Below are positions 1-8,549 of a stretch of 64,000 nt of DNA, piece by piece. This DNA is from Nocardia pseudobrasiliensis NBRC 108224 (GTDB lineage: Bacteria > Actinomycetota > Actinomycetes > Mycobacteriales > Mycobacteriaceae), in assembly GCF_001613105.1 (NCBI RefSeq), contig NZ_BDBS01000003.1:1-64000 (forward strand). The letters are read 5' to 3'. The notes below the pieces were generated by a model, which was given only the letters and a program-made list of their open reading frames with translations, made no database searches and had not been told where the DNA came from. Position numbers and translations under genes: made by a program. Position 1 is the stretch's first letter. Every line of letters begins with the position of its first letter.

Positions 1-1
1 G

Positions 2-271
2 GCGGGTCTGCCCGCGCTGCGCCGGGGTTGGCGGCCGTGGGTCGCGGGCCTGGATCCGGCGGCCGTCCTGGCCGCGGCCGGTGTGGCGGCGATCCTGGCG
101 GCGGATCTGAGCGGACTCAGCAAGGCCGAAACCGAACGGATCTGGTTACCGTTCGATGTATGGGTGCTCGCGGGCACGGCCCTGCTGCCCGGCCGAGGGG
201 CCAGGTTCTGGCTCACGGTTCAGGCCGCGACCGCCCTACTGCTCAACCATATTGTCCTGACGAACTGGTGA
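2..271 (+). CDS. C-terminal end of an integral membrane protein (5' partial)
   Basis: The frame is open to the left edge of the window and ends in TGA at 269-271, giving about 89 residues. It holds two hydrophobic stretches separated by the motif SGLSKAETERIWLPF, then a last membrane segment ending HIVLTNW. That acidic/aromatic loop is seen in actinobacterial multi-pass membrane proteins of glycosyltransferase-like type; this is a family impression only. It lies 4 nt before the response regulator gene, so the two are probably cotranscribed. The function is unknown because the N-terminus is missing. Confidence 0.65.
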   Translation, partial: AGLPALRRGWRPWVAGLDPAAVLAAAGVAAILAADLSGLSKAETERIWLPFDVWVLAGTALLPGRGARFWLTVQAATALLLNHIVLTNW

Positions 272-275
272 CACG

Positions 276-962
276 ATGCGCATTCTGGTAGCCGACGACG
301 ATCCCGTGGTCCGGGAGGTGGTCCGGCGCTATCTCGAACGCGACGGGCTCACGGTGATCGAGACCGCCGACGGTCCCGCCACGGCGGCGGTGTTGGCGCG
401 CAACGATATCGACCTCGCGATACTGGATGTGATGATGCCCGCCCCCGACGGTGTCGAGCTGTGCCGCCGGGTCCGCTCGGGCCCGCGCCCCGACACCCCG
501 ATCATCCTGCTCACCGCGCTCGGCGAGGAGGACGACCGGATCATCGGCCTGCAGGCGGGCGCGGACGACTACGTCACCAAACCGTTCAGCCCCCGCGAAC
601 TGACGCTGCGCGTCGCCTCGGTGCTGCGCCGCGCCCATCCCGCCGCCACCGGCGACGAGGTATTGCGCAGCGGCGCAATCGAATTGCGCCGCTCGGCGCG
701 CACAGTCCAGATCGACGGCGCGCCCGTCGATCTCACCGCCCGCGAATTCGACCTGCTGGCCTTCCTGCTCGGCCATCAGCAGCGCGTCTACAGCCGCGAG
801 GAACTGCTCGCCCAGGTGTGGGGCTGGACCTTCGGCGATCTGTCCACGGTGACCGTGCACATCAAACGCCTGCGCGCCAAACTCGGCGACGCCCACCGCA
901 TAGATACCGTCTGGGGACGCGGATATGCCTGGGGCAGAATCGATTCCGACGATGCCCGCTGA
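276..962 (+). CDS. OmpR/PhoB-family response regulator
   Basis: This is a 228-residue two-domain regulator. The receiver domain (residues 1-115) has the acidic pocket DDD at 7-9, phosphoacceptor Asp51 (LDVMMP), Thr80 and Lys102 (TKPF). A winged-helix DNA-binding domain follows from about residue 130, with the typical LTAREFDLL and [11 protein letters not shown] signatures. It should bind DNA when phosphorylated by the kinase encoded next door, whose start codon lies inside its 3' end. Its targets cannot be read from the sequence. Confidence 0.95.
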   Translation: MRILVADDDPVVREVVRRYLERDGLTVIETADGPATAAVLARNDIDLAILDVMMPAPDGVELCRRVRSGPRPDTPIILLTALGEEDDRIIGLQAGADDYVTKPFSPRELTLRVASVLRRAHPAATGDEVLRSGAIELRRSARTVQIDGAPVDLTAREFDLLAFLLGHQQRVYSREELLAQVWGWTFGDLSTVTVHIKRLRAKLGDAHRIDTVWGRGYAWGRIDSDDAR

Positions 963-1971
963 CACCCTCGGCCTGATCGGCTACGCACTCGCCGGATCGC
1001 TGCCCGTGGTCGGCCTCGGCGCACTGCTGCTGCGCTGGCTGCGCAATCGCTCGGTCACCACGAGTATGGCCGCGCTGGTGCTGATTCCGGCGCTGGCCAC
1101 CCTCACCGGCGTGATCGCCGTCAGCGGACTGATGTTCACCGACGAACTCGAGCGCACCGCCGTGGTACTCGGCGTGGTCACCGCGGTGACGGTTCCGGCC
1201 GCCGTACTGCTCGGCCGCGCCCAGGCCCGCACCATGGTGTGGGAGAAGCAGATGCTCGAACGGGAGCGCGCGGCCGAACGCTCCCGCCGCGAGTTGATCG
1301 CCTGGGTCAGCCACGATCTGCGCACCCCGCTCGCGGGTATCCGGGCCATGGGCGAGGCGCTGGCCGACGGCGTGGTCGATCAGCCCGGCGATGTGGCCCG
1401 CTACGGCCACACCATCGTTCGCGAGACCCATCGGCTCACCGCCATGGTCGACGATCTGTTCGAGATGTCGAAGATCAATGCCGGGGCGCTGAACCTGTCA
1501 CTGGAGACCCTGGATCTGCGCGAACTCGTCGACGAGGTGGTCACCGCCAATACCCCCACCGCCGCACGCGCCGAAATCGCCCTCACCGCAAGCCAACCCG
1601 GCCGCAAGATCCCGGTGGCCGCCAGCGATCGGGCGCTGAGCCGGGTGTTCACCAATCTGATCGCCAATGCCATCGCCCACACCCCGGCGGGCGGGCGCAT
1701 CGACGTATCGGTCGGCAGCGAGGGCCGTCACGCCTGGGTTCGGGTCGAGGACACCGGGCCCGGCATCGCCGCGGTCGATCTGCCCCGCATTTTCGAGGCC
1801 GGATATCGCGGCAGCACCGCGCGCACCCCGACCGCCGACGATCTGGGCAGCAGCAGCGGGATGGGCCTGGCGATCGCGGCCGGACTGGTACAGGCCCACG
1901 GCGGCACGATCAGCGCCGAATCCCCGGGCACGGGTGCGCGTTTCGAGGTGCGCCTGCCGCTGCTGGCCTAG
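925..1971 (+). CDS. Sensor histidine kinase without an extracellular sensor domain
   Basis: The protein has three hydrophobic N-terminal segments (about residues 14-40, 48-72 and 80-98) with almost no extracytoplasmic loop. A HisKA domain follows with phosphoacceptor His130 in [10 protein letters not shown], then a HATPase_c domain with N, G1 (DTGPGIA) and G2 (GMGLAIAAG) boxes. It is therefore an intramembrane-sensing type kinase that pairs with the preceding OmpR regulator. ATG 925 has a GGGGAC site nearby; ATG 952 is an alternative that would shorten it by nine residues. Its stop overlaps the convergent epimerase stop within a shared CTAG. Confidence 0.93.
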   Translation: MPGAESIPTMPADTLGLIGYALAGSLPVVGLGALLLRWLRNRSVTTSMAALVLIPALATLTGVIAVSGLMFTDELERTAVVLGVVTAVTVPAAVLLGRAQARTMVWEKQMLERERAAERSRRELIAWVSHDLRTPLAGIRAMGEALADGVVDQPGDVARYGHTIVRETHRLTAMVDDLFEMSKINAGALNLSLETLDLRELVDEVVTANTPTAARAEIALTASQPGRKIPVAASDRALSRVFTNLIANAIAHTPAGGRIDVSVGSEGRHAWVRVEDTGPGIAAVDLPRIFEAGYRGSTARTPTADDLGSSSGMGLAIAAGLVQAHGGTISAESPGTGARFEVRLPLLA

Positions 1972-3029
1972 CGCCATCGCGGCGCACCGGCCCCGGATAC
2001 CGAACGCAGTGGGGCCCGGGCGAATTCGACCAGGCCGTACTCGGGCCGGACGGCCGCGCGAAATCCCAGTTCCCGACGCGCTCGCTCGGGCGAGGCGACG
2101 ATATGGCGCACATCGCCCGCCCGGAACTCCCCCGTCACCACCGGCTGCTTCCCCTCGCTCGCCGCCGCCAGCACGGCCGCGACCTCGGCGATCGTAATGG
2201 GTTGTCCCGAGGCGATATTGAGCGCGGTGAACGACGACAGCGGGCCCTCGAGCGCCGCCACATTCGCCGCCGCGATATCGCGCACGTGCACGAAGTCGCG
2301 CGCCTGACAACCGTCCTCGAACACCCGCGGCGCCTCGCCGCGTTCGAGCGCCGAGCGGAAGATGGCCGCCACCCCGGAATACGGTGTATCCCTGGGCATT
2401 CCGTCACCGTAGACATTGTGGTAGCGCAGCGCCGTCACCGTCGATCCGGTGATCGTGGCCCACGCGGCGGCGAAATGCTCCTGCGCGAGTTTGCTCGCCG
2501 CGTACAGGCTGCGCGGGCGCAGCGGAGCCGATTCGTCCACCGGCGCCCAGTCCAGGAGTCCGCCGTCATCGCCGCGATGGTCGAAGACCCCGCGCTCCAG
2601 GTCTTCTCGCCGTCGCGGCGCGGGCTCGACCTCAGCGCCCAGCGCGTCGACGTACCGTCCCTCGCCGTACACCACCATCGAAGAGGCCAGCACCAGATGT
2701 TTACACCGCGCCCGATCCATGGCCGCCAGCAATACCGCGGTGCCCAGATCGTTGTGGCTGGCGTAGGCGGGCGCGTCCTGCGCGTTGACCCCCGCACCCA
2801 CCACCGCGGCCTGATGGCACACCGCGTCCACCCCGCGCAGACAGTCGTCGAGGGCGTCGGGATCGCGCACGTCGACCCGCTCGATATCCGGCGGCGGCGC
2901 GGCCTTCGCACCGTGGGCCGCCGCGAGCATGAGGTCGATCGCGACCACCTCGTGCCCGGCCGCGCGCAACGCGGTACGGATATGGGATCCGATGAATCCG
3001 GCCGCGCCGGTGAGCAGTACCCGCATCAT
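1968..3029 (-). CDS. NAD-dependent epimerase/dehydratase (extended SDR)
   Basis: This 353-residue Rossmann-fold protein starts [16 protein letters not shown], carrying the GxxGxxG dinucleotide site. It has the catalytic YxxxK pair in SLYAASK and the downstream RYHNVYGD and DFVHVRDIA motifs of nucleotide-sugar epimerases and dehydratases of the GalE/RmlB type. The likely role is conversion of an NDP-sugar for cell-envelope glycans; the substrate is not determinable. I chose the start at the ATG-ATG just before the beta-1 strand; an in-frame upstream extension has no motif support. Confidence 0.9.
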   Translation of the reverse strand: MMRVLLTGAAGFIGSHIRTALRAAGHEVVAIDLMLAAAHGAKAAPPPDIERVDVRDPDALDDCLRGVDAVCHQAAVVGAGVNAQDAPAYASHNDLGTAVLLAAMDRARCKHLVLASSMVVYGEGRYVDALGAEVEPAPRRREDLERGVFDHRGDDGGLLDWAPVDESAPLRPRSLYAASKLAQEHFAAAWATITGSTVTALRYHNVYGDGMPRDTPYSGVAAIFRSALERGEAPRVFEDGCQARDFVHVRDIAAANVAALEGPLSSFTALNIASGQPITIAEVAAVLAAASEGKQPVVTGEFRAGDVRHIVASPERARRELGFRAAVRPEYGLVEFARAPLRSVSGAGAPRWR

Positions 3030-3110
3030 CGGACCATTCTCACCGCCGCGCGGCCGTGCGCGAGCCCCGGACACGGTGTGTCCCGGCAAATGTCAGCGTT
3101 CGGTCACATC

Positions 3111-3134
3111 GTTTGTCCGCAATGCACTCGGGTA
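3111..3134 (+). promoter_or_regulatory. SigF/SigB-type promoter candidate before the SRPBCC gene
   Basis: GTTT at 3111-3114 and GGGTA at 3130-3134 are separated by 15 bases, matching the GTTT-N15-17-GGGTA layout known for stress sigma factors of the SigF/SigB group in mycolic-acid actinomycetes. It ends 63 bases before the ATG of the following gene. This is pattern matching only; no transcription start is known. Confidence 0.4.
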
Positions 3135-3197
3135 GCCGCCCACTGTGCCGCAATTCCGACGACACCCGGCCACCGCCGGAGAAAGTGAGCACCACCC

Positions 3198-3659
3198 ATG
3201 AGCACCGTAACCGCCTCGACCGAGGTGAACGTCCCGATTCACACCGCCTACAACCAGTGGACCCAATTCGAATCGTTCCCGAAGTTCATGGAGGGTGTGG
3301 AGCGTATCGATCAGATCGACGACACCCACACCCACTGGAAGGTCAAATTCGGCCCGGTGGAACGCGAATTCGACGCCACCATCACCGAACAGCATCCCGA
3401 CGAGCGCGTGGCCTGGCGCTCCGATGCCGGTCCCGAGCACGCGGGCGTGGTCACCTTCCACCGCATCGATGACACCACCACCCGCGTGATCACCCAGATG
3501 GACGTCGACCCCGAGGGTTTCGTCGAGAATGTCGGCGACAAACTGGGCCTGCTGGATCGCCGAGTCAAGGGCGATCTGAAGCGCTTCAAGGAATTCGTCG
3601 AGGAGCACGGCCGGGAAACCGGCGCGTGGCGCGGGGAGGTCCCGCGTCCCGGCGTCTGA
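3198..3659 (+). CDS. SRPBCC-family (polyketide cyclase/START-like) protein
   Basis: A 153-residue helix-grip protein of the polyketide cyclase/dehydrase superfamily. It begins STVTASTEVNVPIHTAYNQWTQFESFPKFMEGVE, split here as the usual strand, Pxxx(A/Y)W and FPxFMxxV elements of the family. Such small SRPBCC proteins bind hydrophobic ligands, and many actinobacterial copies are stress-induced. A GGAGAAAG site and a SigF-like promoter lie upstream. The ligand is unknown. Confidence 0.85.
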   Translation: MSTVTASTEVNVPIHTAYNQWTQFESFPKFMEGVERIDQIDDTHTHWKVKFGPVEREFDATITEQHPDERVAWRSDAGPEHAGVVTFHRIDDTTTRVITQMDVDPEGFVENVGDKLGLLDRRVKGDLKRFKEFVEEHGRETGAWRGEVPRPGV

Positions 3660-3675
3660 TCCCCCGGCCGATCCC

Positions 3676-3993
3676 CTACTTGGGAACCAGAATTCCGGTC
3701 AGATCCGCATTGCGGATCTGGGTATCGGGATTGGCCTGGGCCTTGCACATGAGCTGAATCGCGGTGACCGACCGGTCGACGGTCTGGTCATCGGGATTCT
3801 TGCTCTTGTTGTCCTGTTCCAGATATTTGCGCACGGTCACATGCTGTTTGTCGTTGTCCTGCGCAACGAATTCACTGCACGGCGTATCGCCGCCCTTGTT
3901 CACCGCCTCCTTGGCCTGTTCGCAGCCGGCGGTGGACAGGGCGACCAGCGCGGCAGCGGCCGCGCAGCACCACAGGGGTAGTCGAGTGATCAT
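3676..3993 (-). CDS. Small secreted lipoprotein
   Basis: 105 residues with a lipoprotein signal peptide: basic start, hydrophobic core and lipobox LSTAGC with the lipidated Cys at position 24. The mature part is hydrophilic with two further cysteines that could pair (one in PCSEF, one in QLMCKA). It resembles the small DUF732-like exported proteins of mycolata only loosely, so I leave the family open. It is convergent with the SRPBCC gene. Confidence 0.75.
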   Translation of the reverse strand: MITRLPLWCCAAAAALVALSTAGCEQAKEAVNKGGDTPCSEFVAQDNDKQHVTVRKYLEQDNKSKNPDDQTVDRSVTAIQLMCKAQANPDTQIRNADLTGILVPK

Positions 3994-4121
3994 GACGCCG
4001 ACATACCCGCCGGATCGGCGGCCAATCGCGGACGATTACGGCGTCTGCCTCGGGGTAGAGCCAGGGTACCGGCGGCTACCGGCCGCGTTGTCGACCATCG
4101 ACGAAGTAGGAGAGAGCCGAG

Positions 4122-4376
4122 ATGGCGGATCGGAAGAATCCTGGGCAATTCGGCAACCGTGCGGACACCAAGGAACAGGCCCGCAAGGGCGGCTTGGCCA
4201 GCAGTGGAAGTTTCGGCGGCGCCAATTCCGCCGACCCGCGGGCGGCGGGCCGCAAGGGCGCCAAGGCCCAGCCGACCGAGGCGAAGGCCAAGGGCGGCAG
4301 GCACAGTCACCGCGTGAGCCGTCACGCGACGTCCGGCGAGGAGGTGGCCGCGGAACAGCCCGCTCCGCGGGAGTGA
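4122..4376 (+). CDS. KGG-repeat stress-type small protein
   Basis: An 84-residue, very hydrophilic, Gly/Lys/Ala-rich protein. NPGQFGNRADTKEQARKGG followed by a second copy ending RAAGRKG matches the stress-induced KGG repeat (NPGNFANDPERASEAGRKGG-like) of con-10/GsiB-type proteins. These are unstructured and linked to desiccation or general stress; the biochemical role is unknown. The Shine-Dalgarno site AGGAGAG sits about 7 bases before the ATG. Confidence 0.8.
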   Translation: MADRKNPGQFGNRADTKEQARKGGLASSGSFGGANSADPRAAGRKGAKAQPTEAKAKGGRHSHRVSRHATSGEEVAAEQPAPRE

Positions 4377-4396
4377 GAGCGGCAGGGCCGGTCGAA

Positions 4397-4410
4397 GGGA
4401 CTTAGGTCCA
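4397..4410 (+). promoter_or_regulatory. DosR (DevR) box-like operator upstream of devR
   Basis: GGGACTTAGGTCCA matches 12 of 14 core positions of the mycobacterial DosR box GGGACTWWAGTCCC. It ends 64 bases before the devR start codon, a position that fits autoregulation as known for M. tuberculosis devR. Confidence 0.6.
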
Positions 4411-4474
4411 TATCCAGGCACATCCGGGTCACCTATCGTGATCTCGAACCCCTGCTACGGATTGGACGTCAGCC

Positions 4475-5122
4475 ATGATCACCGTGTTCCTGGTCGACGA
4501 CCACGAGATCGTCCGGCGTGGTCTGATCGATCTGCTGGAGGCCGATCCGGAGTTGTCCGTGATCGGCGAGGCCGGCGATGTCGCCCAGGCGCTGGCCCGA
4601 ATCCCGGCCCTGCACCCGAATGTGGCGGTGCTGGATGTGCGGCTACCCGACGGCAACGGCATCGAGCTGTGCCGCGAATTGCTCTCGCGCCTGGACGATC
4701 TGCGCTCTCTGATCCTCACCTCGTTCACCGACGAGCAGGCCATGCTCGACGCGATCCTGGCCGGGGCCAGCGGCTATGTGGTCAAGGACATCAAGGGGAT
4801 GGAGCTGGCCGAGGCGATCAAGGCCGTCGGCTCGGGCCGTTCGCTGCTGGACAATCGGGCCGCGGCGGCGCTGATGGACCGGCTGCGTCGCAGCACCCGG
4901 CCCGACGGTCCGCTGGCCGCCCTCACCGATCAGGAACGCACCCTGCTCGATCTGCTCGGTGAGGGGCTCACCAATCGGCAGATCGCCGAGCGCATGTTCC
5001 TCGCGGAGAAGACAGTCAAGAACTACGTCTCCCGGCTGCTGGCCAAACTCGGTATGGAGCGGCGCACCCAGGCCGCGGTCTACGCCTCGAAACTGCGCGG
5101 CGGGCAACACTATTCGGACTGA
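4475..5122 (+). CDS. devR: DevR/DosR-type hypoxia response regulator (NarL/LuxR family)
   Basis: 215 residues, close to M. tuberculosis DevR along its length, including [34 protein letters not shown] and [19 protein letters not shown]. The receiver has Asp8/Asp9, phosphoacceptor Asp54, Thr82 and Lys104. The C-terminal LuxR-type helix-turn-helix spans about 145-210. DevR switches on dormancy genes under hypoxia, NO or CO when phosphorylated by haem-GAF kinases DevS or DosT. No kinase gene is adjacent here. A DosR-like box lies upstream, and a devS GAF fragment survives about 5.3 kb downstream. Confidence 0.93.
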   Translation: MITVFLVDDHEIVRRGLIDLLEADPELSVIGEAGDVAQALARIPALHPNVAVLDVRLPDGNGIELCRELLSRLDDLRSLILTSFTDEQAMLDAILAGASGYVVKDIKGMELAEAIKAVGSGRSLLDNRAAAALMDRLRRSTRPDGPLAALTDQERTLLDLLGEGLTNRQIAERMFLAEKTVKNYVSRLLAKLGMERRTQAAVYASKLRGGQHYSD

Positions 5123-5123
5123 T

Positions 5124-5873
5124 TCAGTCGGTGTAGATCCCGTCGACCAGCCGCGGCACGGCGGTGCTGACATCGACCTCGGACGCGAGCGCGACATCGG
5201 CGGCCATACCCATGCCGATGAGCTCGCGCCCGGACACCGCCTCGGTCAGCAGCGCCGGGATGTGGTCGGCGGCGGCTCGAAATGCCATGGCCGCCAACCG
5301 CGTTTCCGATGACGCGTCATCGCGGCGATCCAGTAGCGCGGCGGCGATCGCCCCCGCGCCGAGATAGTCCTCGATACCGGGGCGCATCGGTCCCTCGACC
5401 ACGCCCCACCGCTCCCCCGCCGCGATCACTCCGATCGGACGGTCTCCCGCGGCCTCCGCCGCCGCCCGCGCCACCGCATCGGCATTGCGCAGCGATCCGG
5501 CGAACACCGCCGGACCCAGATCGGCGGCCAGGGCCGACAGGGTCGCGCCATTGGGCGAGGGCAGCGCGAGCAGCGTCCCCGCGGGCAGGTCCAGCAGCGA
5601 GGCCGGACTCAGCGACCACCCCGGCTCGCCCTTGGCCGCGGCCGCGACCGCACCCGCCCGCTCGGCCGCCTCCTCGACGCGCGAATCGGCGCGCCGCCAG
5701 GGCAGCGGAAGCACCCGGGCACCGCGTCCGATCGCGATGTCCACCGACGTCGAGAACGACAACACATCGATGATGATCACGGCCCCGCAGTGCGGTGCCA
5801 GCGCGGCCAGCCCTTCGCGGCCCCATTCCAGACGGATCGAAAACCCGTGCTGATCCGTTGGCGGAATTGTCAC
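5124..5873 (-). CDS. ComB-family 2-phosphosulfolactate phosphatase-like protein
   Basis: 249 residues from a GTG start. It shows the ComB-family signatures IIIDVLSFSTSVDIAIGRGA near the N-terminus, LPSPNGAT in the middle and a C-terminal part with GIGM-like glycine turns. Family members are Mg-dependent phosphatases named for the coenzyme M precursor 2-phosphosulfolactate. In actinobacteria, which lack coenzyme M, the substrate is unknown. The start is uncertain: GTG 5873 is preferred because upstream sequence in this frame is antisense to the next gene. Its stop lies 1 nt from the devR stop. Confidence 0.8.
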   Translation of the reverse strand: MTIPPTDQHGFSIRLEWGREGLAALAPHCGAVIIIDVLSFSTSVDIAIGRGARVLPLPWRRADSRVEEAAERAGAVAAAAKGEPGWSLSPASLLDLPAGTLLALPSPNGATLSALAADLGPAVFAGSLRNADAVARAAAEAAGDRPIGVIAAGERWGVVEGPMRPGIEDYLGAGAIAAALLDRRDDASSETRLAAMAFRAAADHIPALLTEAVSGRELIGMGMAADVALASEVDVSTAVPRLVDGIYTD

Positions 5874-5957
5874 AGCGCTCAACGCTATCAATCGATCTAC
5901 TGTTGAGGTAACTGGCGAGTAATGAGGTGGTAATCGCAGCATTCGAGGAGCCGCGCA

Positions 5958-6440
5958 ATGGACATCCCCACTGCTTTCACCGTGCAGGATCTGACCACCA
6001 CCGGGCATGCCTCGGAGTTGCTGGCCAGATATCTGACCATGCTCACCGACGATGCCGTGATCGAACTGCACGGCCTGCCCGCCGACCTGCCGACCCGACT
6101 GACCGGACGCGCGGAGATCGAGACCGCCGTCGCGCGCCTGGCCGATCTGGATCTGCGCGTCACCGAACTCGCCGCCGCCGAACCACTGCTGGATCCGGCC
6201 ACCTGGCTGGTATTCGCCCGCGGCGAGCTGATCTCCCGGTCCACGGGTGCGCATCACCGCCAGGGCTATGTCTTCGCACTGCGCCTGCGCGGCAATCTCA
6301 TCAGCCACTGCGCCTGCTATCGCGATCCGCTCGCCGACGCCCCGGCCGATGCCACCCGCCGCCGCGGCCTGCTCGCGCCGCTGGGCGGTATCGGCCTGCG
6401 CCGACGTCGCCGCGGCCAGGCGCCCACCGATCGGCTGTGA
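5958..6440 (+). CDS. NTF2/SnoaL-like fold protein
   Basis: 160 residues with an alternating helix-sheet pattern like small NTF2/SnoaL proteins: an early helix (ASELLARYLTML), DDAVIELHG, a middle GRAEIETAVARL helix and strands DPATWLVFARGE, GYVFALRLRG and NLISHCACYRDP. The C-terminus is an Arg-rich tail. Such proteins act as cyclases, isomerases or ligand-binding modules. No catalytic residues can be assigned. It is divergent from the ComB-like gene. Confidence 0.6.
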   Translation: MDIPTAFTVQDLTTTGHASELLARYLTMLTDDAVIELHGLPADLPTRLTGRAEIETAVARLADLDLRVTELAAAEPLLDPATWLVFARGELISRSTGAHHRQGYVFALRLRGNLISHCACYRDPLADAPADATRRRGLLAPLGGIGLRRRRRGQAPTDRL

Positions 6441-6540
6441 CGACTGTCTCGCCGCGCCGACTCCACTACCACGACCGCCGCGCCGATGCCGATAGATTCG
6501 TAGGGATCGTTATATCGATGAGTCGAAGAAAGCGGGTGCG

Positions 6541-7275
6541 ATGCACTGGGACCAGATGACCGCCACGCCCGATGACCTACGCAAACGCGCCACCCGGCTG
6601 CGTCGCGGGGTCGGGCAGCTCGGAGTGCTGGAGGCGATCATCGATGGGGCCTACGGGCCGTGGCTGGGCGCGATGGACGCCGACGGGCGCGGCACCGCCG
6701 AGCTGCGGATGCATCTGGCCGGGCAGTATCGGATCACCGCGGTGGTCACCAGCGCGGGCAAGCTCAACCTGGTCCAACTCGCCGATCCGAACATCGAGAA
6801 GGTGCTGTCGAACAAACCCGCGCTGCGCCGCGGCTGGTCCGACGACGAGCCGATGCCCAAACAGCCCGACTGGATCGAATACGTCGTCAGCTGGGTCGAG
6901 AACGCCAGCAGCCATGTCGACCGCCGCGCGGTCATCGCCTGGCGTCTCGACGGCGCCGACCGCCGCCTGGCCGCGATGGACGACACCATCGAGAGCTTGC
7001 GCGCGAGCCTGCACGAACGCGAGCAGCTGCGCGCGGTCCTGGCCGCCGAAATCACCGAACTGCGCGGCGAACTCGACGCCCTCCCCGCCAACGAACCACC
7101 CGCCGAGGATCCGGTGACCTTGATCACCGTCCCCACCGACAGCGCCCCCACGACGCCCGAACCCGTCGTCGAGCTCCCACCGGATCCGCAACCGGCGAAT
7201 CCGTTGCCCGACAACGCCTCCACCGATGCGGTGAATCAGACCGCATTCCTGGAAACGACGCAGGTCATCCTCTAG
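6541..7275 (+). CDS. Hypothetical protein with C-terminal coiled coil
   Basis: 244 residues that I do not recognise. Residues 1-120 are a compact charged domain with conserved-looking stretches GQYRITAVVTSAG and PKQPDWIEYVVSWVENA. Residues 125-180 form a heptad-like coiled coil (DRRLAAMDDTIESLRASL). The last 60 residues are a low-complexity Pro/Thr tail. There is no signal peptide. It reads in the same direction as the small membrane protein at 7412 and the second coiled-coil protein at 7742, so the three may work together. Confidence 0.65.
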   Translation: MHWDQMTATPDDLRKRATRLRRGVGQLGVLEAIIDGAYGPWLGAMDADGRGTAELRMHLAGQYRITAVVTSAGKLNLVQLADPNIEKVLSNKPALRRGWSDDEPMPKQPDWIEYVVSWVENASSHVDRRAVIAWRLDGADRRLAAMDDTIESLRASLHEREQLRAVLAAEITELRGELDALPANEPPAEDPVTLITVPTDSAPTTPEPVVELPPDPQPANPLPDNASTDAVNQTAFLETTQVIL

Positions 7276-7411
7276 GCCCACGCCGCTGGTCGCGTGACCG
7301 CTCGGCGGATTCCCGACGCCTCTCACCCAAGATTGGCATCGAATCCCGCTCCGGCACTAGCATTTTCATGTCCGGTACCGAGCAGCTTCACGACAGCGAA
7401 AGAGCCCCATC

Positions 7412-7690
7412 ATGATTCTCGCGGCCCTGCACGACACCGTTCTCGCCCAGCTCGGCAACCCGACTCCGGAGACGCCGCCCGTCGCCGACAAGCTCATGAA
7501 GCTGGTCCGCTACTTCACCTGGTTCGTCCTGCTGTCGGGCGTACTCGGGATCGTCTATGCCGGTGGCCGATTCGCCTGGGACAAGTGGACCGGCGGCGGC
7601 TCCCAGGCGCCGCGCATGGTCGCGGGCGCCATGATCGGCGGTATCGTCGCCACCAGTGCGGGCACAATCATGAACGCCGTGATCGGCTGA
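7412..7690 (+). CDS. Small two-helix membrane protein, pilin-like in layout
   Basis: 92 residues: a short N-terminal amphipathic part, a membrane helix (YFTWFVLLSGVLGIVYAGG), a charged loop (DKWTGGGSQAPR) and a second helix rich in Gly/Ala/Val (MVAGAMIGGIVATSAGTIM). Two short helices joined by a small polar loop resemble VirB2/TrbC-type pilins and similar actinobacterial proteins, but there is no motif proof and no secretion ATPase nearby. It is flanked by two coiled-coil proteins of unknown role. Confidence 0.65.
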   Translation: MILAALHDTVLAQLGNPTPETPPVADKLMKLVRYFTWFVLLSGVLGIVYAGGRFAWDKWTGGGSQAPRMVAGAMIGGIVATSAGTIMNAVIG

Positions 7691-7741
7691 ACATCCGATG
7701 ATCCGCTCCCACGGTTGCCCGCCCCGGGCCACAATCGAGAT

Positions 7742-8545
7742 GTGCCGATAGACGGATCCGCCGCCGACTATTCCTGGGAGTTGCGCCACGACGACCGCGT
7801 CGTGGAATCCGGCGCCCTGTCCTGGGAAGACGCCCATCCCTGGACGGGCAAGGCCGCCACCGATGTCTACGAGATGAGCAGCGAGCTGTTCGACCTGGCC
7901 TGCTCGACCGCGCTGGAGGATTGCCGCGACGCGGTGGTGGACGCGCGAATGGAGGGTCGCCCCGATCCGGTCCCCATCGATCGGCTCGCGGTGATCCTGC
8001 GCGACGCCGACGGCGGGGAGCTGATCGCCATGACCGCCAAGCTGATCCACCTGCCGATCACCGACGCATATGTCGAGGAGCAGATCGCCCTGCTGCGCGC
8101 GACCGAGGAGGAGGACCGCCGACTGGCCCTGGCGCGTCAGCAGAACCTCGAACAGCCGCATCTGTCGGCGCTGCTGAATTACCCACTGGAGCCGCCCCTT
8201 CCGCCGCTCGAGCCGCCCGAACCGCCGCCCGCGCCCGATCCGCAGAGCCAGCGCGTCGACGATCTCGAACGCGCCGCCGAGGATCTGCGCGAAAGTGCCG
8301 TCGATCCGGATCACTGCCGCCGCAAGCTGTTCGAGGCCGAACATCGCCTCGCAGACGCCGAACAGCAGCAGCGCCAACTCATCCACCTGGGCGACGAGAT
8401 CGCCCTCGAGGCCGCCGCGGGCCATGTCACCCGCTGCGCCGAACAGGTGAGCTTCTGGCACGACCGCTCATCCGAGGTCACCGAAATCTATTTGCGCGCC
8501 GCCGCACTCGACGCCGAGGCCAATCGGCTGCGCCGATCGAACTGA
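7742..8545 (+). CDS. Hypothetical coiled-coil protein with proline hinge
   Basis: 267 residues from a GTG start, chosen over TTG 7715 because the protein then begins directly with the folded part. The N-terminal 120 residues are acidic and begin SAADYSWELRHDDRVVESGA. A proline-rich hinge (PPLPPLEPPEPPPAPDP) at about residues 150-165 leads into a long C-terminal helix. I do not recognise the family. The architecture (globular part, Pro hinge, long helix) suggests a scaffold or partner-binding protein; this is inference. Confidence 0.65.
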   Translation: MPIDGSAADYSWELRHDDRVVESGALSWEDAHPWTGKAATDVYEMSSELFDLACSTALEDCRDAVVDARMEGRPDPVPIDRLAVILRDADGGELIAMTAKLIHLPITDAYVEEQIALLRATEEEDRRLALARQQNLEQPHLSALLNYPLEPPLPPLEPPEPPPAPDPQSQRVDDLERAAEDLRESAVDPDHCRRKLFEAEHRLADAEQQQRQLIHLGDEIALEAAAGHVTRCAEQVSFWHDRSSEVTEIYLRAAALDAEANRLRRSN

Positions 8546-8549
8546 CCGG

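Noticed and set aside
1239..3188. A 649-codon plus-strand frame across the kinase 3' end and the epimerase gene
   Set aside because: Arg/Gly/Pro-rich composition typical of shadow frames in high-GC DNA; both covered genes have clear family motifs in other frames.
5874..6308. N-terminal extension of the ComB-like gene to 394 residues
   Set aside because: The extension is antisense to the NTF2-like gene and has no ComB similarity.
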